Of a stretch of 64,000 nt of DNA, positions 50,379 through 57,554 are shown piece by piece. The number at the start of each line of letters is the position of its first letter. The first letter of the stretch is position 1. The notes under the pieces are model-generated. The model searched no databases and was not told the origin of the DNA. It worked only from the letters and a program-made list of their open reading frames with translations. The translations under genes and the position numbers were made by a program. Source of the DNA: Prevotella sp. (GTDB lineage Bacteria; Bacteroidota; Bacteroidia; Bacteroidales; Bacteroidaceae); assembly GCA_017430675.1 (NCBI GenBank), contig JAFRMM010000047.1, positions 1 through 64,000 on the forward strand, written 5' to 3'.

Positions 50379-51749
50379 ATGAATATAAAAATGATTATTT
50401 CGCTGTTAAAAAACGGACTAAACTTTTTAAGCGACCTCTTTCAGTGGGGTCGGGTGCAGGATCATGACCAGAAGGAACACCTGTCATCAACCCGCGAACG
50501 GAAACGTATCGTCAAAGGAGTACGTGAGTTTTTTGAGAAAAACTATGAGTTGAGGTATAATGTGATGAAACAGACCGAGGAATTCCGGCCTCTCCGACCT
50601 GACAAGCCCCGGTCTGACTCTATGGAGCCACCATTTTCCGCTACGGAGCCACCATACGTTTCTACGGAGCCACCATTTTCCGCTACGGAGCCACCATTTT
50701 CCGCTACGGAGCCACTAAATTTACGGGGCTGGCAGCAACTGACCGATCGGGAACTGCGCAAGATGGCCATCGAGCAGATGGAGCAGGTGGGCGTGGCCTG
50801 GTCGATCGACGTGGAACTGTACGTGCGCAGCGCGCAGGTGCCGCTCTACAACCCCGTGACCGACTTCCTCGACGGCTGCGGTACGTGGGATGGCGTGGAC
50901 CGCATCCGGGCGTATGCGCGGCGCGTGCCGACCGACTACGACCTGTGGCCCGACCATTTCCACCGTTGGCTGCTGGCGATGGTGGCGCAGTGGATGAATC
51001 TCTCACGCGACTACGGCAACGCCGTCGTGCCGATGCTCATCGGCCGTCAGGGCACGCACAAATCGACGTTCTGCAAACTGCTCCTGCCACCGGAACTGCG
51101 CGAGTACTATATCGATGACATCAAACTCGACAACGCCGAACAGGTGGAGCGGATGCTCAGCAGGATGCTCCTGGTGAACATCGACGAGTACAACGCCAAG
51201 ACCGACCGCGAACAGGCGAAGATCAAACGGGTATTGACCGAGAAGGATGTGCAGACGCGTAAGATGCGCTCCGACCAGTACGAACTGAGGCCCCGCATGG
51301 CCTCGTTTATCGCCACCACCAACGACCGTGAGCCGCTGGTCGATCCGACGGGCTCGCGGCGCTACCTGTGCTGTGAGGTGACGGGCCTGATCGACACCGA
51401 CACGCCCATCGACCACCGACAACTCTACGCCCAGGCTGTCAATGAACTGCGCCGCGGTGCCCCCTGGCACTTCACGAAGGACGAGGAGGCGGAGATTGAA
51501 CGTCACAACCAACTGTATCGCAGGGAATCGTCGCCCGAGACGGTACTGCTGTCGTTCTTCGAACCGGCGGAGCGCTCCAAGGAGCATTTCCTCCGGGCGG
51601 TGGATATCCAGGCGGAAATCCAAAAACATGTCCGTGGTACAGACGTACCTAATATCAAAATGCTGACGATGGCCTTGAAGGCCTGTCACTTCCCTTATGG
51701 GAAATGCAGTGGTGTTCGCGGCTGGTATGCGCAACTTGTTCACCGTTGA
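50379..51749 (+). CDS. Virulence-associated protein E (VapE)-type P-loop ATPase
   Basis: The 456-residue protein has a hydrophobic N-terminus (MNIKMIISLLKNGLNFLSDL) followed by a basic region. A Pro-rich repeat follows (about 81-112), four and a half copies of a 21-nt unit giving TEPPFSA-type heptapeptides. The VapE/D5-like helicase core contains PLYNPVTDFLDGCGTWDGVD, Walker A LIGRQGTHKSTFCKLLLP (about 220-237), Walker B MLLVNIDEYNAK and the sensor IATTNDREPLVDPTGSRRYL. VapE proteins are primase-helicase-like proteins of phages, satellites and genomic islands. It stands alone after the hairpin, without the usual primase or BT4734-like partner gene. The ATG at 50379 follows an A/T-rich leader; the earlier ATG lies inside the hairpin. 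Confidence 0.88.
   Translation: MNIKMIISLLKNGLNFLSDLFQWGRVQDHDQKEHLSSTRERKRIVKGVREFFEKNYELRYNVMKQTEEFRPLRPDKPRSDSMEPPFSATEPPYVSTEPPFSATEPPFSATEPLNLRGWQQLTDRELRKMAIEQMEQVGVAWSIDVELYVRSAQVPLYNPVTDFLDGCGTWDGVDRIRAYARRVPTDYDLWPDHFHRWLLAMVAQWMNLSRDYGNAVVPMLIGRQGTHKSTFCKLLLPPELREYYIDDIKLDNAEQVERMLSRMLLVNIDEYNAKTDREQAKIKRVLTEKDVQTRKMRSDQYELRPRMASFIATTNDREPLVDPTGSRRYLCCEVTGLIDTDTPIDHRQLYAQAVNELRRGAPWHFTKDEEAEIERHNQLYRRESSPETVLLSFFEPAERSKEHFLRAVDIQAEIQKHVRGTDVPNIKMLTMALKACHFPYGKCSGVRGWYAQLVHR
50621..50715 (+). repeat. 21-nt tandem repeat inside the VapE gene
   Basis: Four and a half copies of TACGGAGCCACCATTTTCCG plus C, in frame, encoding TEPPFSA units. Copies 3 and 4 are identical; copy 2 differs at its 3' end (CATACGTTTC). 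Confidence 0.9.
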
Positions 51750-51785
51750 CGGACTGGTTTTGTTTATAGACGTGCCATTAACGGG

Positions 51786-51798
51786 TGCAAACGTTTGC
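51786..51798. promoter_or_regulatory. LacI-family operator before the alpha-amylase gene
   Basis: TGCAAACGTTTGC repeats the palindrome at 34208. Its centre lies 63.5 bp upstream of the amylase -7 box, the same geometry as at the lacI/susC promoters 17 kb away. Confidence 0.78.
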
Positions 51799-51855
51799 GC
51801 GGCGCAACCTGCACATTTTAAGCCGATTGGGAATACAACCAACCGGCTTTTTGCG

Positions 51856-51863
51856 TATCTTTG
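51856..51863 (+). promoter_or_regulatory. -7 box of the alpha-amylase gene
   Basis: TATCTTTG with no TTG at -33. The leader to the ATG at 51891 is about 22 nt. Confidence 0.62.
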
Positions 51864-51890
51864 CACCATCACTCAAATACATCATCATAT

Positions 51891-53978
51891 ATGAAAAGAC
51901 TCTTCTCCTCACTGATCCTGCTCGCCGTGACGCTCAGCACCATGGCACAGGGATGGCCCAGCGACTATCAGGGCGTGATGCTACAGGGGTTCTACTGGGA
52001 CTCGTACAAGGATTCCCGGTGGATCAAACTCGAGGAACAGGCCAGTGAACTGTCACAGGCCTTCGACCTGGTATGGATCCCCCAGAGCGCCAACTGCGGC
52101 AGCAACTCGATGGGCTACGACGACCTGTGGTGGTTTAACGACTACAACAGTTCGTTCGGCAATGAGGAGCAGTTGCGCTCGCTGATCAAGACCTTCAAGG
52201 ACCACGGCATCGGCACCATCGCCGACGTGGTGATCAACCACCGCAAGAACGTGAGCAACTGGGTGGATTTCCCCAAGGAGACCTACAACGGCGTGACCTA
52301 CGAGATGGTATCGACGGACATCGTGGGCAACGATGACGGCGGGGACACGAAGAAATGGGCGACGGACAACGGCTACGAACTCAGCAGCCATAATGACTCC
52401 GGCGAGGGCTGGGCCGGTATGCGCGACCTGGACCACTACAGCGAGAACGTGCAGACCATCGTGAAGGCCTACCTGCACATGCTGCTCGAGGACTTCGGAT
52501 ATGCCGGATTCCGCTACGACATGGTGAAGGGCTACGCCTCGAAGTTCACCAAACTGTACAACGAGGATGCCAAGCCGCAGTTCTCCGTGGGCGAATACTG
52601 GGACAGTTCCAGGGCCATCAAGAACTGGATCGACAACTCTGACAAGTCGAGCGCCGCCTTCGACTTCCAGTTTAAGTATGTGGTACGCAACGCCACGGAC
52701 AAGGGCGACTGGACATACCTCGGGAAGAACAATGACAACAGCGACGACAACTGGCCGCTCATCAGCAATGAGTTCCATGACGGCAGTTACCGCCAATATG
52801 CCGTGACGTTCGTGGAGAACCACGACACCGAGGTGAGGCCCGACGGCAGCAGCAACGGTCCGCTGAAGAAGGACACGCTGGCCGCCAATGCCTACCTGCT
52901 GGCCATGCCCGGCACGCCCTGTGTCTTCCTGAAGCACTGGCAGGCCTACAGACCCGCGATCAGTGCCATGGCCGCCGCCAGGAAACTCGCCGGCATCAGG
53001 AACACCTCCACTTATACCAACATAGAAAGCAACAAGAAATATTATGCCAACACGGTGGATGACAAACTGCTGGTGGTGGTGGGCGACGAGAAGCAGGTGA
53101 AGCCCGATGCCACCCAGTGGACGAAGATCCTCTCGGGCTACCACTATGCCTACTATCTGAACAACTCATTAGAGACGGCCTGGGTGAATGTGCCGTCGGG
53201 CGTTTATGAGCACGTGGAGGCATGCCTGACAGCCGTCTCGAAGGACAGCAGCGCGAAACTCGTCTATACCCTCGACGGCTCGGAGCCATCGGCCACCAAT
53301 GGCGAGCAGGTGGAGAGCGGCACCGTGGTGGAATTCAACAACTCTTCCACCGACAACTACCAGGACTTCACGCTCAAGGTGGGTCTGCTTGTGGGCGGCG
53401 TCGTGAGCGCCATCACCACCTGTCATTATACCATCGAGGATGCTGAGCCCGTGGAGAACACCATCCCCGAGTTCTGCACCGTCAAGGAGGGAGAGGTCTG
53501 CGCCTTCTTCGAGGCCCCGTCATGGTGGGACAAGACCATCTACTGCTGGGCGTGGGCCAACTCGCCCGCCGAGAACTTCACCTCGAAGACCGGCACATGG
53601 CCCGGCATCGCCTGTGAGAAGATAGGTAGCACCGAGGATGGCAATGCCGTGTGGAAATGGACGTGGGACGGCACGAAGGAGAAGGGCACGTCACTCACCC
53701 AGCCCGAGATGATCATCTTCAGCAGCCAGGGCTCGCCGCAGACGGCTGACCTGCCGTTCTACAACGGCGGCTACTACGACGAAGACGGTCTCGTGGGCAT
53801 CGCCAATAACGAACCGACGGCCATCCGTTCGGTGAAGGACGGCGGCGACGGCACGATCAAGGTGTATTCATTGGACGGAAGGCTCCTGCGCACGACGAAG
53901 GACGGCCGCGAGGCAAATGGCGGACTGCCCAAGGGCATCTACATCATCAACGGCAAGAAACACATAGTTCGAAATTAA
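51891..53978 (+). CDS. Secreted GH13 alpha-amylase with CBM26-like module and sorting-type tail
   Basis: The 695-residue protein has a signal peptide (LFSSLILLAVTLSTMAQ). The GH13 barrel (about 20-400) has IADVVINHRKN, nucleophile Asp in GFRYDMVKGYA (about 209), acid/base Glu in SVGEYWDSS (about 233) and transition-state Asp in VENHDTEVRPDG (about 311). A beta-sandwich of the chitobiase C-terminal type (about 445-515: YTLDGSEPSATNGE) is followed by a CBM26-like starch-binding module (about 525-640: FFEAPSWWDKTIYCWAWANS). The tail (IKVYSLDGRLL, GGLPKGIYIINGKK) is of the type IX sorting kind. It cuts starch outside the cell for the SusCDEF system whose operator it shares. Its stop overlaps that of the convergent glycosyltransferase by 3 bp. 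Confidence 0.93.
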   Translation: MKRLFSSLILLAVTLSTMAQGWPSDYQGVMLQGFYWDSYKDSRWIKLEEQASELSQAFDLVWIPQSANCGSNSMGYDDLWWFNDYNSSFGNEEQLRSLIKTFKDHGIGTIADVVINHRKNVSNWVDFPKETYNGVTYEMVSTDIVGNDDGGDTKKWATDNGYELSSHNDSGEGWAGMRDLDHYSENVQTIVKAYLHMLLEDFGYAGFRYDMVKGYASKFTKLYNEDAKPQFSVGEYWDSSRAIKNWIDNSDKSSAAFDFQFKYVVRNATDKGDWTYLGKNNDNSDDNWPLISNEFHDGSYRQYAVTFVENHDTEVRPDGSSNGPLKKDTLAANAYLLAMPGTPCVFLKHWQAYRPAISAMAAARKLAGIRNTSTYTNIESNKKYYANTVDDKLLVVVGDEKQVKPDATQWTKILSGYHYAYYLNNSLETAWVNVPSGVYEHVEACLTAVSKDSSAKLVYTLDGSEPSATNGEQVESGTVVEFNNSSTDNYQDFTLKVGLLVGGVVSAITTCHYTIEDAEPVENTIPEFCTVKEGEVCAFFEAPSWWDKTIYCWAWANSPAENFTSKTGTWPGIACEKIGSTEDGNAVWKWTWDGTKEKGTSLTQPEMIIFSSQGSPQTADLPFYNGGYYDEDGLVGIANNEPTAIRSVKDGGDGTIKVYSLDGRLLRTTKDGREANGGLPKGIYIINGKKHIVRN

Positions 53979-54769
53979 TTGATAATAGTTAGTAATTTGG
54001 TGAAGACGGCGCGGACGGCAAACCAACTGTGAAGCAGGCATGTCTGGACGCGACCGTAATGACGCTCCATCACATGGTAACGCTCCCAGAGCGAATCCCG
54101 GTGGTGGAGCGTTGTCTGTCCCTCCTCCAGATAGTTGGCCACCACCATCTTCAGGTTCAGCATGGGCACGTTCTCCTTCTCGGCGGCCTTCATCACGCGG
54201 ATGCACCAATCGACATCGGCAGAGTAGCGGTAGCGCTCATCGTAGGGCGTGGCGATGGCGAAGTCGGTGCGGGCGTAGAAAGCCTGATGACAGACGAGCA
54301 TACCCTGGCGGAACGACTTCCATGTCAGGTGCTCGGGCGGTGACAGGCGGCGGTGGCGCAGGAAGCGGCCCTCGCCATCGACGATGTCGGTATCGCCGTA
54401 TAGCACGGCGGGCATGACGCCAGAGGCGGCTGTCTGCCGTGCTATACGGCTGGCGGTGTCGGGGGCGGGAAGGCTGTCGCCGGCATTCAGGAAACAGACA
54501 TAGTCGCCGACAATGCTGCGGAGACCCTTGTTCATCGCGTCGTATATCCCCTTGTCGGGCTCAGACGTCACCTGTACCTGATGGCCGTTCCCGGCCGCGT
54601 TGGAACGCCCGATGTAGTCTTGGACCATCTCCAGCGTACCGTCCGTCGAGGCCCCGTCGATGATCAGGTGCACGATGTCGGGGTAGTCCTGCGCCAGCAC
54701 ACTGTCGAGCGTGCGCTGCAGCACCTGCACGGCATTATAGGTGACGGTGACGTATGTGATCCGTATCAT
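53975..54769 (-). CDS. Family 2 glycosyltransferase
   Basis: The 264-residue protein starts MIRITYVTVTYNAVQVLQRT, with GT2 motifs: TLDSVLAQDYPDIVHLIIDG (Rossmann-like nucleotide site), SEPDKGIYDAMNKGLRSIVG, CFLNAGDSLPAPD (DxD-like ND motif) and VLYGDTDIVDGEGRFLRHRR. This is the WcaA/colanic-acid-type GT2 group. It transfers a sugar from an NDP-donor to a surface polysaccharide or lipid-linked acceptor. Its ATG overlaps the stop of the acyltransferase gene (ATGA), so it is the third gene of the operon. The acceptor is unknown. Confidence 0.88.
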   Translation of the reverse strand: MIRITYVTVTYNAVQVLQRTLDSVLAQDYPDIVHLIIDGASTDGTLEMVQDYIGRSNAAGNGHQVQVTSEPDKGIYDAMNKGLRSIVGDYVCFLNAGDSLPAPDTASRIARQTAASGVMPAVLYGDTDIVDGEGRFLRHRRLSPPEHLTWKSFRQGMLVCHQAFYARTDFAIATPYDERYRYSADVDWCIRVMKAAEKENVPMLNLKMVVANYLEEGQTTLHHRDSLWERYHVMERHYGRVQTCLLHSWFAVRAVFTKLLTIIN

Positions 54770-55344
54770 AGCCTGATATTCACTTTTTCTCCGTTCTGAC
54801 GGACGATCGTGGCAGGGTTGCCCACCACCGTACAATGATCTGGCACGTCCTTCGACACGATGGCGCCTGCGCCGATGGTGACACCGTCACCGACACGGAT
54901 GCCTCCGAACACAGTGGCCCCTGTATAGATGCTCACGTGGTCGCCGATGACGGGGCGCCGCCCCTGCTTGTCATTGCCCAATGTCACCAGTTGCAGACAG
55001 TAGAAGTCGCTCCCGATGCGCTCCGCATTCAGATAGGTGGCATAGTTGTGCTCGAAGTGGGCTCCCGGCCCGATGCTGGGACACCAGATATGCAGCGAGC
55101 GCTCCGGTGGCAGCAGCCACTGGATAAACACGGAGACATATTCCCCCAGCCGATAGTAGAACAGGTTGCGGAACACCTTCTGACGGGTGCACACCTTGAT
55201 GAAGGCACCCACCCCCGTACCGTCGGAGGAGTATTTCTCCAGATCGGGGGCTATCTTCTTCCGATATACCATATATAATAGAATATGTGGTATCATCCTT
55301 AGGGTAGAGGCGGAAAGGATGACCGCCTGTGCGTATGGGTTCAT
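54766..55344 (-). CDS. Hexapeptide-repeat acyltransferase (serine acetyltransferase-like)
   Basis: The 192-residue protein has a left-handed beta-helix in its C-terminal half: IGDHVSIYTGATVFGGIRVG then DGVTIGAGAIVSKDVPDHCT with VVGNPATIV, the usual end of CysE/LbH acetyltransferases. The helical N-terminus is longer than in sugar O-acetyltransferases and resembles the serine acetyltransferase class found in polysaccharide clusters. Between two glycosyltransferase genes, with ATGA overlaps on both sides, it probably acetylates a sugar residue of the glycan. A role in cysteine synthesis is less likely. Confidence 0.83.
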   Translation of the reverse strand: MNPYAQAVILSASTLRMIPHILLYMVYRKKIAPDLEKYSSDGTGVGAFIKVCTRQKVFRNLFYYRLGEYVSVFIQWLLPPERSLHIWCPSIGPGAHFEHNYATYLNAERIGSDFYCLQLVTLGNDKQGRRPVIGDHVSIYTGATVFGGIRVGDGVTIGAGAIVSKDVPDHCTVVGNPATIVRQNGEKVNIRL

Positions 55345-56615
55345 AACTTATAGTGCTTAAAGGCCATCGCCTGTTGATAGACTTCCTGATACCTCAGTGC
55401 CACGGACTGCTGGGAGTAGTGGTGTGACACCTTCGCCACCGCCTCGCGGCAGAGTTGCCCGTAGTCTGCCTCGTGGAGCACCCAGTAGATGCCCGCGGCG
55501 AGATCCTCCGCACGGCGGTACTCCGCCACATAGCCATTGCGGCGGTGGTCGATCTCCTCGGGGATGCCTCCTACCTTAAAGCCCACACAGGGCACACCGC
55601 ATGCCATGGCCTCCATGATGGTGTTGGGCAGGTTGTCCTCCAACGAGGGCAGCACAAAGACGTCGGCGGCATTATAGGCCGCCACGATCCGCTTCTCGTC
55701 GTTGACATAGCCCAAAGGATAGACAGGTAGTGGCAGTTGGGCCGCCACTTCCTCGGAGTGCCCACCCAGGATGGCGACACCCATCTTCTCCACGGCCTCG
55801 GGATGGGAATTGACAAGACGGGTGACCGCTTCGACGAAATAGGCCATCCCCTTGCGCTTGTCCGTAACCCGCTGGGAGACAAACAATACCAACTGCCTGT
55901 CTTCAGGCAATCCCAGCAACTGGCGCGCCGCCCGTTTGTCCTGCGGGGCATAGACACGGGTATCTATGGGGTTCGGGATGCTGGTGATCTTGTGTTCTTT
56001 CAGCAGGGCACTGGACTTCGCCACCGATTCCAGCCATTTGCTGCACGTGACAAAATAGACATTACCTTCCTGGAGCATCCGTACCTTCTGTTTCCAGACG
56101 GATGCCGACAGGTCGTTCTGCGAACCGCCTCCGGGCAGGAGTCTGCAACGGCAGCATTGTGATTTGAAATAATGGCACCCGCGCGTGTAGTGGCAGATTG
56201 CCGTGGCGGGCCAGATGTCGTGCATCGTCCACACCACCGGTTTGCCGCTCCGCAGGATCTTGCGGATGGACGACAGGGAGAGCATGCCCTGGTTGATCCA
56301 GTGCAGGTGGATGATGTCGGCCTCCTGGAACTCGCGTAACTGGGTAATGTCGGAGCCCGCATTGGCCAGGTCGATCTCGAACAGTCGCTTCCTGGAGAAA
56401 TGCAGATGACAGAAGATGACGAACCGCTCCCAGAGGAAATGCCAGCGGAGATGCCATGACTTGGGCAGGGAGACGACCGTCAGTGCATCCGTCTCCTTGT
56501 CGCCCACAAGCATCATGGCCTTCACGCCGTTGTTGTTCAGCGCCTTCATCAGACGGTTGGCAGCCACTGCGGCACCACCCGTACGCTCACTTGTATTGAC
56601 AATCAGTACACGCAT
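55341..56615 (-). CDS. Family 4 glycosyltransferase
   Basis: The 424-residue GT-B fold protein starts MRVLIVNTSERTGGAAVAAN (acceptor-domain start with the GGA loop). It has ADIIHLHWINQGMLSLSSIR, TMHDIWPATAICHYTRGC with a Cys-rich loop (CHYFKSQCCRCRLL), and the donor domain FVLPSLEDNLPNTIMEAMAC with GVPCVGFKVGGIPEEI, where the EX7E-type glutamates lie. It is the first gene of the three-gene glycan operon, read from a good promoter just upstream. It is probably involved in capsule, exopolysaccharide or O-antigen-like glycan assembly. Confidence 0.9.
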   Translation of the reverse strand: MRVLIVNTSERTGGAAVAANRLMKALNNNGVKAMMLVGDKETDALTVVSLPKSWHLRWHFLWERFVIFCHLHFSRKRLFEIDLANAGSDITQLREFQEADIIHLHWINQGMLSLSSIRKILRSGKPVVWTMHDIWPATAICHYTRGCHYFKSQCCRCRLLPGGGSQNDLSASVWKQKVRMLQEGNVYFVTCSKWLESVAKSSALLKEHKITSIPNPIDTRVYAPQDKRAARQLLGLPEDRQLVLFVSQRVTDKRKGMAYFVEAVTRLVNSHPEAVEKMGVAILGGHSEEVAAQLPLPVYPLGYVNDEKRIVAAYNAADVFVLPSLEDNLPNTIMEAMACGVPCVGFKVGGIPEEIDHRRNGYVAEYRRAEDLAAGIYWVLHEADYGQLCREAVAKVSHHYSQQSVALRYQEVYQQAMAFKHYKL

Positions 56616-56629
56616 ATCCTTCTTTGTTG

Positions 56630-56660
56630 CAAAGGTACTTCAAGTTTTGTTAAAAACCAA
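56630..56660 (-). promoter_or_regulatory. Promoter of the glycosyltransferase operon
   Basis: On the minus strand TACCTTTG (56630-56637) with TTG (56658-56660) 20 bp upstream. It is 14 bp from the ATG at 56615. Confidence 0.7.
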
Positions 56661-56752
56661 GCAAAAAGTATAAATATTTGTTGTTACCGCACACAATCGC
56701 TTGATTTACGTCAAGAATAAGGGGATTTTATACACTAATTATGCCTTAACTC

Positions 56753-56783
56753 TTGCGTAGTACAGAAAATCATCGTACCTTTG
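56753..56783 (+). promoter_or_regulatory. Promoter of the ncRNA
   Basis: TTG (56753-56755), 20 bp, TACCTTTG (56776-56783): a complete consensus promoter with no ORF behind it. Confidence 0.72.
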
Positions 56784-56789
56784 CATCGT

Positions 56790-57025
56790 CAAAAGGTTAA
56801 TAGATTGTTTTAGGTTAGTAGTAATATTTATAGTTTTAGGTTTTTAGTTATTGGTAAGAGAAAGTTTTCAACTGTAGGATAACAGGAGGTCGCTGCGAAG
56901 CTCCCTTTTAAACTTTCAAATTTTTAGCCGATAGGCTGAAAATTTCTTTTAGAGAAAAGGATTTTTAGTTAAACATAGGCTTTTTTCGATGCCGCTGCTC
57001 GCGAGAGTGGCGGCATCTATTTTTA
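56790..57025 (+). ncRNA. Candidate structured non-coding RNA, about 235 nt
   Basis: The region 56616-57048 has no ORF. It holds a promoter at 56753-56783 and an intrinsic terminator, with a structured stretch between. Visible stems: GAAAGTTT/AAACTTTC (about 56860-56925) enclosing a GGAG/CTCC hairpin; a 12-bp stem of AAATTTTTAGCC with a GATA loop and GGCTGAAAATTT (about 56919-56946); CTTTT/AAAAG; and the terminator GATGCCGC/GCGGCATC (56988-57017) followed by TATTTTTA. The start is inferred from the -7 box. It could be the Bacteroidales-1 RNA, a 6S-like RNA or something new; I cannot match it from memory. Confidence 0.68.
56988..57025 (+). terminator. Terminator of the ncRNA
   Basis: Stem GATGCCGC (56988-56995) with GCGGCATC (57010-57017), then TATTTTTA. 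The T-run is on the plus strand, so it serves the ncRNA and not ispF. Confidence 0.8.
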
Positions 57026-57048
57026 TAACCTTCTGACCGTTGCCCCAG

Positions 57049-57531
57049 TCAGTCTTTCTCTATGAGCACGACAGCGTAGGCAGAGATACCTTCCTCGCGA
57101 CCCGTGAAGCCGAGTTTCTCGGTGGTGGTGGCCTTGATGGAGATATCATCGACATCGCAGCCGCAGATACCGGCCATACATGCCTTCATCTGGGGGATAT
57201 GCGGGTTCATCTTCGGGCGCTCGGCACAGATGGTGGCATCGATGTTCACCAGATGGTAGCCCTTGGTGGCGATGAGGGCGATGGTCTCCTTCAGGATCAC
57301 CTTGCTGTCCATGCCGTCGGTCTCGGCGGCGGTGTCGGGGAAGTGGTAGCCGATGTCACGCATGTTCGCAGCACCGAGAAGGGCGTCGCAGATGGCGTGT
57401 ATCAGCACGTCGGCATCGCTGTGGCCCAGCAGTCCCTTACTGTGTTCGATCCTGATGCCGCCCATCCACAGGTCACGGCCTTCCACTAACTGATGGACAT
57501 CGTAGCCCATCCCCACCCTAATACAATTCAT
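57049..57531 (-). CDS. ispF: 2-C-methyl-D-erythritol 2,4-cyclodiphosphate synthase
   Basis: The 160-residue enzyme makes MEcPP from CDP-ME 2-phosphate in the MEP isoprenoid pathway. The zinc ligands are seen as GMGYDVHQLVEG (Asp 11, His 13) and DADVLIHAICDALLGAANM (His 45), with the phosphate-binding GYHFPDT and the C-terminal block ISIKATTTEKLGFTGREEGI. The length is normal. It lies 23 bp after porV in a spacer of TTTTAC-type repeats and may be read from the porUV transcript. The functional link to type IX secretion is none known. Confidence 0.96.
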   Translation of the reverse strand: MNCIRVGMGYDVHQLVEGRDLWMGGIRIEHSKGLLGHSDADVLIHAICDALLGAANMRDIGYHFPDTAAETDGMDSKVILKETIALIATKGYHLVNIDATICAERPKMNPHIPQMKACMAGICGCDVDDISIKATTTEKLGFTGREEGISAYAVVLIEKD

Positions 57532-57554
57532 AACTATTTAACTATTTTACTTTT

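Noticed and set aside
50621..50715. CRISPR-like look of regularly spaced repeats
   Set aside because: Units are contiguous, in frame and without variable spacers; it is a coding tandem repeat.
54766..55344. Gene as cysE for cysteine synthesis
   Set aside because: Overlaps two glycosyltransferase genes in an operon and has a diverged N-terminus; a glycan-modifying acyltransferase is more likely.
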